From the NCBI RefSeq assembly GCF_048066115.1, contig NZ_JBLTYX010000016.1:1-64000 (forward strand): 64,000 nt of DNA, in the 5' to 3' direction. The notes beneath the pieces are model-generated. The model searched no databases and was not told the DNA's origin. It saw only the letters and a program-made list of their open reading frames with translations. Shown here one piece after another: positions 7,616 to 16,413 of this stretch (within the stretch, counting starts at the first letter, position 1; each line of letters begins with the position of its first letter). This stretch comes from Niveispirillum sp048066115 (GTDB taxonomy: Bacteria; Pseudomonadota; Alphaproteobacteria; Azospirillales; Azospirillaceae). Position numbers and translations under genes: made by a program.

Positions 7616-8416
7616 ATGGCGGGCAGGGAACCGACGCGGCGGATGGTACTGGGCGGACTGTCGGGTCTGGCCATGGCGGGGCGCGTGAAGGCGATGGAGG
7701 GGAAGATGGGCTGGCCGGTGCTGGAACTGCGGCAATACAAGATCGTGAAGGGGCGGCGGGATGCGCTGATCACCCTGTTCGAGCGGGAATTCGTGGAACC
7801 GCAGGAGGCGCTGGGGATGCGGCTGTTCGGGCAGTTCCGTGACCTGGACGATGCCAGCCGCTTCACCTGGCTGCGCGGTTTCACCGACATGCCGGCGCGG
7901 GCCAAGGCGCTGACCGATTTCTATACCGGCCCCGTCTGGCAGGCGCACCGGGGGGCGGCCAACCCGCTGCTGGAGGATAATGACAATGTCCTGCTGCTGG
8001 CGGCCGCCTGGGACGGGGCGGGCCTGCCCCCACCACGGGAACCGCGCGCGCCGGCGGGGAGCGAACCGGCGGTGGCGGGGCTGGTCATGGCCCATATCCT
8101 CTATCTCTGGCGTCCGCCGGGAGAAGGGTTCACCGACTGGTTCCGGGCGGAACTGATGCCGGCCTTCGCGGCGGCCGGGATGGCGGTGGTCGGCGCCTAT
8201 GTGCCGGAAGCAGCACCCAACAATTTCCCCCGCCTGCCGGTGCGGGGCGAGGACAAGCTGTTCGTCTGCTTCTCCCGCGTGGCGGACGAAGGGGCCGGCC
8301 GGCGGGCGCTGGCGGCACTGGTGGCATCGCCCGCCTGGGCGGCGGCGGCGGACTGGCTGGAACGGGCACCACAGGTGTTGCGCCTGGCGCCCACGGCGCG
8401 GTCGGCGCTGCGCTGA
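7616..8416 (+). CDS. Tat-exported NIPSNAP domain protein
   Basis: 266 aa. The N-terminus TRRMVLGGLSGLAMAG looks like a twin-arginine signal. A NIPSNAP/dimeric alpha-beta-barrel domain follows from about residue 35 (VLELRQYKIVKGRRDALI, then SRFTWLRGFTDMPARAKAL), with a second, weaker copy in the C-terminal half (AHILYLWRPPGEGFTDWF onward). The biochemical role of the family is unknown. The ATG at 7616 is preceded by GGGAGGGGAC; upstream in-frame codons lie inside the TetR promoter. It is divergent from tetR and shares its operator. Confidence 0.8.
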   Translation: MAGREPTRRMVLGGLSGLAMAGRVKAMEGKMGWPVLELRQYKIVKGRRDALITLFEREFVEPQEALGMRLFGQFRDLDDASRFTWLRGFTDMPARAKALTDFYTGPVWQAHRGAANPLLEDNDNVLLLAAAWDGAGLPPPREPRAPAGSEPAVAGLVMAHILYLWRPPGEGFTDWFRAELMPAFAAAGMAVVGAYVPEAAPNNFPRLPVRGEDKLFVCFSRVADEGAGRRALAALVASPAWAAAADWLERAPQVLRLAPTARSALR

Positions 8417-8560
8417 GGTGGCCGATACCGCACACCAGTGTATGGTGTCGGCCGTCACACAACCTGAAAAGATTATGACCCCTTCCGGGATAACCCTTCG
8501 GTGGCACTGCGGATGTGACTAATATGAAACATCTTAGCTCGATACGGGGGATATACTTCT

Positions 8561-9031
8561 ATGCGCTTGAATGTTGCCCAGTTCGCCATCCTGGCTGGCA
8601 CGGCCCTGTTCGCCACCGGTTGCTCATCGATCATCGAAGGCACCAGCCAGGAAATCCAGATCGTCACCAACCCGTCCGACGCGCAGTGCAAGTTCATGCG
8701 GGAAGGCCAGGTGATCGGGTCGATCCACACGACCCCCAGCGCCCTGACCGTGCAGAAGACCAAGCATGATATCACCATCCTGTGCGACAAGACGGGCTTC
8801 CACACCGCCACCTATCTGAACCATTCCGGCGTGGCCGGTGCCACCTGGGGCAATATCGTGGCTGGTGGTGGTATCGGCTGGGCGGTGGACAGCATCTCCG
8901 GCGCCGACAACAAGTATACCAGCCCCGTTAACCTGACGCTCGTGCCGTTGACGGCCCCGGCACCGGCCCCGGAATCCAACGTTCCGCCCACCAAGGCGGA
9001 CGGCAATGCCGAGGGCAAGCCGACATCGTAA
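8561..9031 (+). CDS. Putative lipoprotein
   Basis: 156 aa. The signal sequence ends in the lipobox ATGC, so the mature protein would start at Cys21 and be lipid-anchored. The next 90 residues (EIQIVTNPSDAQCKFMREG...TPSALTVQKTKHDITILCDK) resemble PEGA-like beta domains of envelope lipoproteins, followed by a short glycine-rich hydrophobic stretch (GNIVAGGGIGWAVDSISG) and a Pro/Ala/Lys tail. Two cysteines in the mature domain may form a disulfide. It stands alone and has no assigned function. Confidence 0.75.
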   Translation: MRLNVAQFAILAGTALFATGCSSIIEGTSQEIQIVTNPSDAQCKFMREGQVIGSIHTTPSALTVQKTKHDITILCDKTGFHTATYLNHSGVAGATWGNIVAGGGIGWAVDSISGADNKYTSPVNLTLVPLTAPAPAPESNVPPTKADGNAEGKPTS

Positions 9032-9038
9032 TTTACCC

Positions 9039-9404
9039 TCAGGCGCTGTCCCGGCCGGCCGCGCGCAGGCGGTCGATGGCGACCCAAACCTCCTGGTTGC
9101 CACGTTCGTGCCGGTCGGACAGTTTTGCCAGATCGGCCGACAGATGGCCGATATCGGCACTGATCTTGGTGACCAGGATTTCCACGGCGCCAAAGGCGCG
9201 CCGCCCGGCCTTGTCATTGGCGATATCGGCCTCCGCCCGGTCCAGCCGGGCGGCGAGCCGCACCAGTTCCAGCTGCAGGGATTGCACCAGATCGGGCATC
9301 CCGTCGATCTGCCGCGCCTTGTCCCGGACCAGCCACCGCACCCCGGCCAGGGCGCCTGCCGCCGCCAAGGCCAGACCGGCACCCGCCAGCATCTCACCAC
9401 CCAT
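9039..9404 (-). CDS. Small membrane-anchored coiled-coil protein, unknown function
   Basis: About 121 aa. One N-terminal hydrophobic helix (MLAGAGLALAAAGALAGVRW) precedes a charged helical region rich in heptad-like Leu/Ile (LVQSLQLELVRLAARLDRAE) and a C-terminal tail. It looks like the short spacer/anchor proteins found in phage-derived or cell-envelope loci, but I do not recognise a family. The start at 9404 is preferred to 9425 because GACAGGGG precedes it. Confidence 0.5.
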   Translation of the reverse strand: MGGEMLAGAGLALAAAGALAGVRWLVRDKARQIDGMPDLVQSLQLELVRLAARLDRAEADIANDKAGRRAFGAVEILVTKISADIGHLSADLAKLSDRHERGNQEVWVAIDRLRAAGRDSA

Positions 9405-9497
9405 CACCACCCCTGTCGCCGGCATCGGTTCAAGAGGCGGACTATAGGGCCTGATGGGATTTATATCAAGAAAATATTCCCATATAGGATAATCGGC

Positions 9498-10295
9498 CTA
9501 TTTGCTGACGGTGCCCGTCTGCAGGTCGCGGTCCACGGCGTTCATCAGGCTGTCCAGTTCGACGGGCATGTCGCTGGAGATGGCGGCCAGGGCGAAATCC
9601 TCACTGCGCCACATGCCCACCTCCAGCCCCTGGAACTCCTCCAGCACCGGGCTGTCGGGTGCCAGTGCCTCGTCCGGGGCCAGCGACAGGGTCATGCGGC
9701 GGCCGATCGCATCCTCATACAGCAGCTGTCCGGCCGCACCCTCGTCCGTGCCCAGGACGCGGGCGCCGACCAGGGTCAGGCCCAGGCGCTTCAGGTCGGG
9801 CACGGCCACCCGTTCCCCCAGCTTGGTGGACAGCCAGCGGCGGATCTCGTCGGGGCTGCTGCCGGGGATCTCCACGGGTCGGGTAGGGTCGTTGGCGAAG
9901 ATCTCATGCGCGTCCAGCGCCTGCTGGGCATAGTCGGGCAGGCTGGCAAAGACCGGCCGGCGCAGCACGTCGTTGGCGCCCCAGCCAAGGGCCACCAGCA
10001 GCACCGTGGCCGCCACCCGCGACAGGCGCTGGCGCCACAGGCCGCGGCGCAGGCCGCGTTCCAGGTCCTGGACCAGCGGGGCGGGCAATGCCGGCCAGGA
10101 TGGCTCATGCGCCGCGGCTGCCAGGGCCAGCTGCTGTTCGGCATAGCGCGACAGGCGCTCATGGGCGTCCGGGTTTTCCAGCAGCCAGGCGCGGACCATG
10201 GCCTCGCGCGCGGGTTCCAGTTCCCCGTCCAGGAAAGCGTGCAGGTCGCTTTCCTCGATCCCGTCGGGTAATGATGGTGATGCCTCATCGACCAT
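9498..10295 (-). CDS. Anti-sigma factor (zinc-finger-less type)
   Basis: 265 aa. The N-terminal domain (ESDLHAFLDGELEPAREAMVRAWL) matches the anti-sigma fold that clamps an ECF sigma factor. A single membrane segment follows near residues 90-105 (VAATVLLVALGWGANDVL), then a periplasmic domain. The start overlaps the end of the sigma gene by 11 bp, a translational-coupling arrangement usual for sigma/anti-sigma pairs. No HxxxCxxC zinc motif is seen. Confidence 0.85.
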   Translation of the reverse strand: MVDEASPSLPDGIEESDLHAFLDGELEPAREAMVRAWLLENPDAHERLSRYAEQQLALAAAAHEPSWPALPAPLVQDLERGLRRGLWRQRLSRVAATVLLVALGWGANDVLRRPVFASLPDYAQQALDAHEIFANDPTRPVEIPGSSPDEIRRWLSTKLGERVAVPDLKRLGLTLVGARVLGTDEGAAGQLLYEDAIGRRMTLSLAPDEALAPDSPVLEEFQGLEVGMWRSEDFALAAISSDMPVELDSLMNAVDRDLQTGTVSK

Positions 10296-10827
10296 TTTTG
10301 CCCCCCTTCAGCAGGCGCAGCGACGGGCCGGCGCGCTCTTCACCCTCCAGCGCGCGGCGCAGGGCTTCCCGTCCCCGCGCGATGCGCGACATGAAGGTGC
10401 CGATGGGCACGCCCAGGCGCTTGGCCGCCTCTTCATATTTCAAATCCTCGACCGCCACCATCAGGATGGCCTGCCTTTGCCCCTCCGGCAGGGTCTCCAG
10501 CTTTTCCACCACACGGGCGGCTTCCAGGCGCGCCAGCTGGTCCGGCGGCTGGGCGGGTTCGACCGTCTCGTCCTCCAGGCTGGTGACGTTGCGCATCCGC
10601 ACCTGTTGCCGCCGGCGCCGGCTGATATGGGTGGTGTAGAGGATGCGGAACAGCCAGGCCTTCAGATCGCTGCCCGGCCGCCATTGCCCGGCCGCCGCCA
10701 CCGCCTTGGCCAGGCAATCCTGCAACAGATCCTCCGCCTCCTCCGCCGACCGCGTCAGCACGAAGGCGTAACGGCGCAGCGCCGTCAGGTGCAGGGTCAG
10801 TTCCTGGTGGAAGGGATCGTCATGCAT
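10285..10827 (-). CDS. ECF-type RNA polymerase sigma factor
   Basis: 180 aa with only regions 2 and 4. Region 2 is LRRYAFVLTRSAEEAEDLLQD followed by LKAWLFRILYT. Region 4 is LPEGQRQAILMVAVEDLKYEEAAKRLGVPIGTFMSRIARG. It directs RNA polymerase to envelope- or stress-type promoters and is held by the anti-sigma factor encoded just downstream. The target genes are not visible here. Confidence 0.93.
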   Translation of the reverse strand: MHDDPFHQELTLHLTALRRYAFVLTRSAEEAEDLLQDCLAKAVAAAGQWRPGSDLKAWLFRILYTTHISRRRRQQVRMRNVTSLEDETVEPAQPPDQLARLEAARVVEKLETLPEGQRQAILMVAVEDLKYEEAAKRLGVPIGTFMSRIARGREALRRALEGEERAGPSLRLLKGGKNGR

Positions 10828-10914
10828 GGGTGTCTCATCCGCGGATAAACAGCATAAACGCGGACGGGCCGATTTTCATCCAGGGGAATTTTCAGGCGGC
10901 GGCGGTCCCACCCC

Positions 10915-11865
10915 TCACCGGAACGCCAGCAGATACATCAGGGCGATGTTGATGGCCAAGAGCGGCAGGGCGGTGGGGATCTGGGCCTTGATCACCCCGT
11001 TGCGGTCCTTCAGTTCCAGCAGCACCGCCGGCACGATGTTGAAATTGGCGGCCATGGGCGTCATCAGCGTGCCGCAGAAGCCCGACAGCATGCCGATGGC
11101 CCCCATCACCGCCGGGTCGCCGCCGAATTTCAGCACGACCAGTGGCAATCCCACCGCCGCCGTCATCACCGGGAAGGCGGCATAGGCATTGCCCATGATG
11201 ATGGTGAACAGGGCCATGCCCACGCAATAGGCCAGCACCGCCAGGAATGGCCCGTCCAGCGGCAGCCATTCCCCGATCAGCGTGCCCACCGCCTGACCCA
11301 CCCCGCCCAGCGCGAAGACCGCACCAAGGGAGGCCAGCATCTGCGGCAGGATGGCGGCCCAGCCCACAGCGTCCAGCAGGCGCCGCCCCTCCTGCAACGG
11401 TGCCACCGACCCGGGCCGCAGCCAGGCGTAACAGAGCGCCAGGGCCAGCAGCACGCCGAGCGTCAGGGAAACGAGCGTGGCATGCCGGCTTTCCACCAGG
11501 GGCACGTCACCGATGGTCAGATGCTTGAACAGCAGCGTGCCGACCAGCACCGTGGCCGGGATGACCAGGGCGGGGATCAGCAGCCTGGCCCCGCGCCGTT
11601 CCGCCCGCTCCCGGCGTTCTTCCGGGCTGGTGGTCTTGGGCGTGCCACGCCCCAGGCCGATGGCGCCGACCGCCACCAGCCCCAGGACCAGCACGCCGTT
11701 GCCGACATCGCCCAGATGATCCCCGGCCAGGAAGGAGGTGGCAAGCCCGCCCCAGAACAGGAAGTTCAGCCAGCGTCTGGGATTGCCCCGGTCGAAGGCC
11801 CCGAACAGGGCGCAGGCGGCGAAGAACAGGCCGCCGACGATATAGATCTCGTGCAGGCCGATCAT
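10915..11865 (-). CDS. DUF979 membrane protein (transporter subunit)
   Basis: 316 aa with about 8-9 hydrophobic segments. The repeated motif GNAYAAFPVMTAAVGLPLV and GMLSGFCGTLMTPMAANFNIVPA are typical of DUF979. It always pairs with DUF969; here the start codon overlaps the DUF969 stop (ATGA). Current family annotation, from mutant-fitness work as I recall it, links the pair to 5-oxoproline uptake; this is family knowledge and not readable from the sequence. Confidence 0.85.
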   Translation of the reverse strand: MIGLHEIYIVGGLFFAACALFGAFDRGNPRRWLNFLFWGGLATSFLAGDHLGDVGNGVLVLGLVAVGAIGLGRGTPKTTSPEERRERAERRGARLLIPALVIPATVLVGTLLFKHLTIGDVPLVESRHATLVSLTLGVLLALALCYAWLRPGSVAPLQEGRRLLDAVGWAAILPQMLASLGAVFALGGVGQAVGTLIGEWLPLDGPFLAVLAYCVGMALFTIIMGNAYAAFPVMTAAVGLPLVVLKFGGDPAVMGAIGMLSGFCGTLMTPMAANFNIVPAVLLELKDRNGVIKAQIPTALPLLAINIALMYLLAFR

Positions 11866-12536
11866 GCCTCGAACCCTTTCATGCCCAGGCGGCGGTCCAG
11901 GGCGCGCAGCCGCACCGCATGCACGCCCAGGGCCGCCAGTGCCGACGGGATGGCCCACAGCGACAGCTGCAACGGTTCCACCAGGATGCCGTTCTGTTCC
12001 AGGAAGCCCTTGATCAGCAGGATCGAGGCGATGGCCAGGAAAATATCCTCCCCGAAGAACAGGGCGATATTGTCCACCGCCGCCGAATGGGCGCGCACCA
12101 AGTTGCGCGTTTCCTCATCCAGGGGTTTACCACGCCGCTGTTCGGTGGCGGCCTCCGCCATGGGGGCCAGCAGCGGGCGCACCGTCTGCGGATGACCACC
12201 GACGGAGGTCAAGCCGACGGCGGCCAGGGCCTGGCGCACCATGAAATAGCCCAGCAGCAGCCGGCCCGGCGTGGCCGCCCGCACCCGGCTGATCAGGCCG
12301 CGCGCCAGTTCCTGCAACCCTTCACGCTCCAGCAGCCCGATGACGGGCAGCACGATCCAGATCAGGCTGACATAGCGGTTGTCGTTGAACGCCTTGCCCA
12401 AGGCGGCGATCAGTGCCAGTGGCTCCATCCCCGCCGCCAAACCCGTGGTGATGGCCGCCGCCGCGATGACCAGCAGGGGGTTGATGCGGGCCACGAACCC
12501 GACCACCACAACCCCCACCCCCAACAGAACCCACAT
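11862..12536 (-). CDS. DUF969 membrane protein (transporter subunit)
   Basis: 224 aa, with four to five membrane helices. It carries the DUF969 blocks VSLIWIVLPVIGLLEREGLQ and GLTSVGGHPQTVRPLLAPMAE, and NIALFFGEDIFLAIASILLI. It is the first gene of a two-gene operon with DUF979 and is translationally coupled to it. Upstream lies a long REP-containing spacer that must hold the promoter. Confidence 0.85.
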   Translation of the reverse strand: MWVLLGVGVVVVGFVARINPLLVIAAAAITTGLAAGMEPLALIAALGKAFNDNRYVSLIWIVLPVIGLLEREGLQELARGLISRVRAATPGRLLLGYFMVRQALAAVGLTSVGGHPQTVRPLLAPMAEAATEQRRGKPLDEETRNLVRAHSAAVDNIALFFGEDIFLAIASILLIKGFLEQNGILVEPLQLSLWAIPSALAALGVHAVRLRALDRRLGMKGFEA

Positions 12537-12682
12537 GGCGCCCCCGAGCCTTGATGATGGCCGACAGGGTGCATGGATGGACGGGGATTTTCCAGAGGCA
12601 AGATGTGGAATGGGGGTGCTTCGTTGCCACCCTCTCTACCGTCATCCTCGCGTAAGTCTGTGCTGTGAGGGTCCCGCAATGT

Positions 12683-12770
12683 CTACCGTCACCCCGGCGA
12701 AGGCCGGGGCCCAAGTCACAATCGCTTTGCTCTACGATCTGGGCCCCGGCCTTCTCCGGGGTGACGGTAG
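12683..12770. repeat. REP-like palindromic repeat, family 1, copy 2
   Basis: Arms TACCGTCACCCCGGCGAAGG and its near complement enclose GTCACAATCGCTTTGCTCTACGATC, which is the reverse complement of the centre of the 6.8-kb copy. It fills the 310-bp spacer 12537-12846 together with related flanks (GTGCCCAAGAGTTTCGCAGA). No gene is seen in that spacer. Confidence 0.75.
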
Positions 12771-12846
12771 TAAGGATGGCAACGTTGGTGCCCAAGAGTT
12801 TCGCAGAGGCCTCGCATGCGCGAGGATGACGGTGGTAAGGGCAGCC

Positions 12847-13206
12847 TCACCCCCCCGCCAGCAACTCCGCCACTGTCTCCGACGGCCGGCACAGGCGTGT
12901 GCCCCGTTCCGTCTCCACGATCGGCCGGTTGATCAGGATCGGATGGGCCAGCATGGCGTCGATCAGGGTGTCATCGCTCACCGCCGGATCATCCAGGCCC
13001 AGTTCCTTGAACAACGCTTCCTTGGCCCGCACGATGTCGCGCACCGGCCGGCCAGTGGCGGCGATCAGGTGCCGCAGGGTGGCGCGGTCGGGCGGGGTCT
13101 TCAGATACTCGATGATGGTCGGCTCCACCCCGTGCTCACGGATCAGGGCCAGCGTGTTGCGCGAGGTGCTGCAGGCGGGATTGTGCCAGATGGTGATGGC
13201 TGTCAT
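12847..13206 (-). CDS. arsC: Arsenate reductase, ArsC/glutaredoxin-coupled type
   Basis: 119 aa, normal length for the thioredoxin-fold ArsC that reduces arsenate to arsenite using glutathione and glutaredoxin. The catalytic Cys12 lies in HNPACSTSRNTL (most relatives have CGTSRN). Arginines expected around LINRPIVETERG are present. AAGGAGG precedes the ATG at 13206; a longer upstream frame lacks any support. No other ars genes are nearby, so it may be a general stress paralogue (YffB/Spx-like alternatives are less likely given the TSRNTL loop). Confidence 0.85.
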   Translation of the reverse strand: MTAITIWHNPACSTSRNTLALIREHGVEPTIIEYLKTPPDRATLRHLIAATGRPVRDIVRAKEALFKELGLDDPAVSDDTLIDAMLAHPILINRPIVETERGTRLCRPSETVAELLAGG

Positions 13207-13421
13207 GGGGCCTCCTTGGGATCGGGGCGCAGGGTAGGGGAGGGGGGGGTGCCGGGAAAAGGGCGGAAAAATCAGCCCTGCCGGTCTTGAACGGCGGCGG
13301 GGGGCTGCATACATCGGTGGTATCCTGGGTCCGGGCCCCTCTGGCGTGATGGCGACAGCCGCACGCGATGTCGGACTCCTTGGGCGAAGCCGTGGCTTGG
13401 TCGTGAAGGAGCCTGTCTTAC

Positions 13422-13856
13422 ATGTCGCACCCGTTGGACCATTATTCCCCGCGTTTTGAGACCCATACCGACAGCCATTGGCGCGTGCGCCGCCGGCTGG
13501 ACCGGGTGGCGCGCCTGCTGGACAGTGCCGTACGCCTGCCCGTGGTTGGCTGGCGCGTGGGTCTGGACGCGCCGTTGAACCTGATCCCCGGTGCCGGTCT
13601 GGCCCTGTCCACGGGTGTCGCCGCCTGGCTGGTCTGGGAAGGCTCCCGCCTGGGCGCGCCCAAGCGGCTGGTCACCCGCATGGCGGGCAATGTCGTCATC
13701 GACAGCCTGATCAGCGCCATCCCCGTCGTGGGCTGGCTGGGCGACCTGTTCTTCCGGGCCAATGACCGGAATGTCGAGCTTCTGCGCCGTCATCTGGACG
13801 GCAAACACCCTTTCCGTCAGCGCCGGCATGGGCGCGGCGGGATCATCGACGGATAA
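13422..13856 (+). CDS. DUF4112 family protein
   Basis: 144 aa. The DUF4112 pattern is clear: LDRVARLLDSAVRLPVVGWR, GLDAPLNLIPGAGLALSTG and VVIDSLISAIPVVGWLGDLF, giving two or three short hydrophobic hairpins and a Arg-rich C-terminus. Function is unknown in the family. It lies 52 bp upstream of the TerB-like gene on the same strand. Confidence 0.85.
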   Translation: MSHPLDHYSPRFETHTDSHWRVRRRLDRVARLLDSAVRLPVVGWRVGLDAPLNLIPGAGLALSTGVAAWLVWEGSRLGAPKRLVTRMAGNVVIDSLISAIPVVGWLGDLFFRANDRNVELLRRHLDGKHPFRQRRHGRGGIIDG

Positions 13857-13908
13857 AAATCCGCGATAATTCCAAACAAAACAAAGTCTTGGCAGTAAAG
13901 GACCTGAT

Positions 13909-14421
13909 ATGAGCCTGTTCAATATGTTCAAGAGCGACAAGGGCGAGGCGATGACGGCCCACAAGGCCTTCGCCATCGCCCTGCTCTATACGATGGCCGC
14001 CGATGGCGAGATGGATGCCGAGGAGGTGGGCCACCTGCTGGCGGTCATCGGCGGCGAGCGGTCGGGTGGTTCCATCGGCGTGGGGGCCAACAACCAGGCC
14101 CTGCTGAACTCCGCGATGAAGTACGTCCGCAGCCATAGCCATGAGCAGTTCCTGGCCGAGGCGACGCCGGTCCTGACCACTGCGCAACGTTTGTGCATCA
14201 TGATGAATCTGGTCGACAGCGCGCTCGCCGATGGCGAGGCGGAGCAGGAGGAGCGTGACTTCTTCGACAAGGTGCAGAAGGCCTTCGGTATCACCGACGA
14301 GCAGTTCCGCCCCTATTTCGAGGTGATCATGCTGAAGAACGACCGTTCGGTGTTCGTGGACAAGAACCACCCGCTGAACCAGCCCGGCTTCCAGGTCGGG
14401 ATGCCCGGCCAGGCAGCGTAA
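13909..14421 (+). CDS. TerB-like helical protein
   Basis: 170 aa. An acidic, all-helical protein with the TerB-type repeats AIALLYTMAADGEMDAEEV and MMNLVDSALADGEAEQEER, where Asp/Glu clusters suggest metal binding. TerB domains occur in tellurite-resistance and membrane-stress systems; no other ter gene is near. A GC-rich hairpin with TTTT follows the gene. Confidence 0.7.
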   Translation: MSLFNMFKSDKGEAMTAHKAFAIALLYTMAADGEMDAEEVGHLLAVIGGERSGGSIGVGANNQALLNSAMKYVRSHSHEQFLAEATPVLTTAQRLCIMMNLVDSALADGEAEQEERDFFDKVQKAFGITDEQFRPYFEVIMLKNDRSVFVDKNHPLNQPGFQVGMPGQAA

Positions 14422-14483
14422 TTCCCTTGCGGCCGCGGGCATCCAACCCGCGGGCCGACTCCCCTGTCTCGGCCCGCGCGCCC

Positions 14484-14515
14484 GCGGCCGCCTTTTAACC
14501 AGGGCGGCCGCTTTT
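14484..14515 (+). terminator. Terminator after the TerB-like gene
   Basis: The 9-bp inverted repeat GCGGCCGCC / GGCGGCCGC is followed by TTTT. It stands between the convergent TerB-like and MFS genes, so it may serve both. Confidence 0.7.
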
Positions 14516-15771
14516 CATTGCCCCTCAACAGTCGGCTTCGGCCGGATCGCCACCAGCCAGAAGACCAGCGTCATCAGCGCCGCCATGATGATGAAGGCGG
14601 CCAGCACCCCGCCATAGCCGCCCGTCGCCTCATGGATCAGGGCGGCCAGGAACGGGGCCAGGGCGCGGACGATGCCGATGGGCGTGGTCAGCAGCCCGTT
14701 GATGGCGCCATAGGCGCGCCGCGTCAGCATTTCCGGCACGGCAGCACCGCGTACGATGGTCAGGATACCGTTGGCCGCGCCATAGACCAGGGCGAAACCG
14801 GCAAGCGCCGCCATGCCCGTGCCCGCCATGGCCAGCCCCAGCAGCGACAGGGCCAGCGTCAGGGTGGTGAGGCTGCCCACCAGCGCGATGGAGGCCCCGC
14901 GCGCCAGCCCCATGACCAGCACCCGGCCCGCCACCTGTGCCGGCCCGACGATGGCCATGATGATGACGATGTCCGCCGTCGCCACCCCGCGTTCGGCCAG
15001 CAGCGGGTAAAGGTGGAAGGTCACGCCGGTGAAGGCCGCGAAATACAACATGAAGGACAGGGCCAGCCCCCAGAAGGACCATTGCCGCAGGGCCCAGGAC
15101 GCGACAGCCCTGTCGGAGGCCGCTGCCTCCGCCGTTGCCGCTGTCGGCACCTCCCCCCGCAACAGCCATAGCAGCAGCGGCAATGCCAGCAGCAGGTTGA
15201 AACCGGCCAGGGCCAGGGTGGTGCCGCGCCAGCCCAGATGGTCCAGCAGCAGCTGTGTGACGGGGATGAACACCGTGCTGGCGAAACCGCCCCACAGGGT
15301 CAGTCCGGTGATGGCGTCGCGGGTGCCGGTGCCGAACCGGCGGGCGATGACCGCGAAGGCCGGTTCATAGAGCGTCATGGCCTGGGCCACGCCGATGCCG
15401 ATGAAGGCCGGCACCAGGGTCCAGAGACTGCCCGACAGGCCCCACAGCACCAGCGACAGCGCCCCCAGCCCGGCCCCGCCGGCCAGGACCAGTCGCCCCT
15501 GCCCCCGGTCGATGGCCCTGCCTACCGGATATGCGGCCAGCCCCGCCGATCCCAGCGCCAGGGAGGCCAGCAGATAGGCCTGCATCTTGGTCCAGCCCAG
15601 TTCCGCCGCCATCGGCACGGCCAGCAGCGGGAAGGCATAGAGCAAACTGCCCCAGGCGATGATCTGCGCGATGCCCAGGCCGGCGATGAAAAGGCGGGGG
15701 GTGGCGTGTGGAGAGGGGGAAAGGGTCACGAGTCCGTCGGCGGCAGGCTGTTGGTCGCGCCATGCCAGCAC
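14515..15771 (-). CDS. MFS transporter
   Basis: Up to 418 aa with about 12 membrane segments (LFIAGLGIAQIIAWGSLLYA at the start, PVGRAIDRGQGRLVLAGGA as the motif-A loop). It resembles the MFS subgroup with an initial GISQ/AQIIAWGSLYYAF motif seen in many proteobacterial permeases of unknown substrate. The start is uncertain: the GTG at 15771 and a GTG at 15729 are both in frame and neither has a clear ribosome site. It is divergent from ohr. Confidence 0.85.
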   Translation of the reverse strand: MLAWRDQQPAADGLVTLSPSPHATPRLFIAGLGIAQIIAWGSLLYAFPLLAVPMAAELGWTKMQAYLLASLALGSAGLAAYPVGRAIDRGQGRLVLAGGAGLGALSLVLWGLSGSLWTLVPAFIGIGVAQAMTLYEPAFAVIARRFGTGTRDAITGLTLWGGFASTVFIPVTQLLLDHLGWRGTTLALAGFNLLLALPLLLWLLRGEVPTAATAEAAASDRAVASWALRQWSFWGLALSFMLYFAAFTGVTFHLYPLLAERGVATADIVIIMAIVGPAQVAGRVLVMGLARGASIALVGSLTTLTLALSLLGLAMAGTGMAALAGFALVYGAANGILTIVRGAAVPEMLTRRAYGAINGLLTTPIGIVRALAPFLAALIHEATGGYGGVLAAFIIMAALMTLVFWLVAIRPKPTVEGQ

Positions 15772-15831
15772 CGCCGGTGCGGATCGGTCAACCCCGTCAA
15801 ATGCTGAAATTGCATGGCAAGCGATTTAATC

Positions 15832-15871
15832 GTGCACAAAATAATAGATTGCGTACGATCAAATTGTGCGC
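15832..15871. promoter_or_regulatory. Possible OhrR-type operator region
   Basis: The AT-rich spacer before ohr holds an inverted pair, GCACAAAAT (15834) and AAATTGTGC (15861). MarR/OhrR sites are AT-rich inverted repeats in this position, but no ohrR gene is in the window and the match is loose. Confidence 0.3.
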
Positions 15872-15938
15872 GATCTTTCCCTCACGAAATCGACGGACCC
15901 GGCGCTGATGCCAAGCCGTCCAGACAGGAGTGATGATC

Positions 15939-16355
15939 ATGAAGGTTCTCTATACCGCCAATGTGACCTCCACCGGTGGCCGTGACGGCCATGCCAAGTC
16001 CGATGACGGCCTGCTGAACGTCAAGCTGGCCCCGCCGAAGGAGCTGGGTGGCGGCGGTGGCGCCACCAATCCGGAGCAGCTGTTCGCCGCCGGCTATACG
16101 GCCTGTTTCATCGGCGCCATGAAGTTCGTGGGTGGCCGCGACAAGATCGCCGTGCCGGCTGATGTTTCCGTGACCGCCAATGTCAGCATCGGCCCGCGTG
16201 CGGATGAGGGCTTCGCCCTGGCCGTGAAGCTGAATGTCAGCCTGCCGGGCCTGGACAAGGCGGTGGCCGAGGACCTGGTGGCCCGCGCTCACAAGGTCTG
16301 CCCCTACAGCCATGCCACCAAGGGCAATATCGCGGTCGAGACGGTAATCGTCTAA
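15939..16355 (+). CDS. ohr: Organic hydroperoxide resistance protein Ohr
   Basis: 138 aa, the usual Ohr length. It begins MKVLYTANVTSTGGRDGHAK and contains both redox cysteines, Cys56 in AGYTACFIGA and Cys121 in KVCPYSHAT, which reduce organic peroxides using lipoylated or other dithiol partners. NPEQLFAAGYTACF is diagnostic. GTG at 15930 and ATG at 15933 are also in frame; the ATG at 15939 has the best spacing from AGGAG and matches the family start. A bidirectional hairpin terminator follows. Confidence 0.95.
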   Translation: MKVLYTANVTSTGGRDGHAKSDDGLLNVKLAPPKELGGGGGATNPEQLFAAGYTACFIGAMKFVGGRDKIAVPADVSVTANVSIGPRADEGFALAVKLNVSLPGLDKAVAEDLVARAHKVCPYSHATKGNIAVETVIV

Positions 16356-16371
16356 GCAGTTCTCCAGTAAT

Positions 16372-16409
16372 GGAAAAGGGGGCGTCGCGCAGGCGGCGCC
16401 CCCTTTTCC
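16372..16409. terminator. Bidirectional terminator between ohr and RES toxin gene
   Basis: A perfect 11-bp stem, AAAAGGGGGCG / CGCCCCCTTTT, with a 12-base loop lies between two convergent stop codons. A and T tracts on both arms allow use in both directions. Confidence 0.85.
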
Positions 16410-16413
16410 TTGT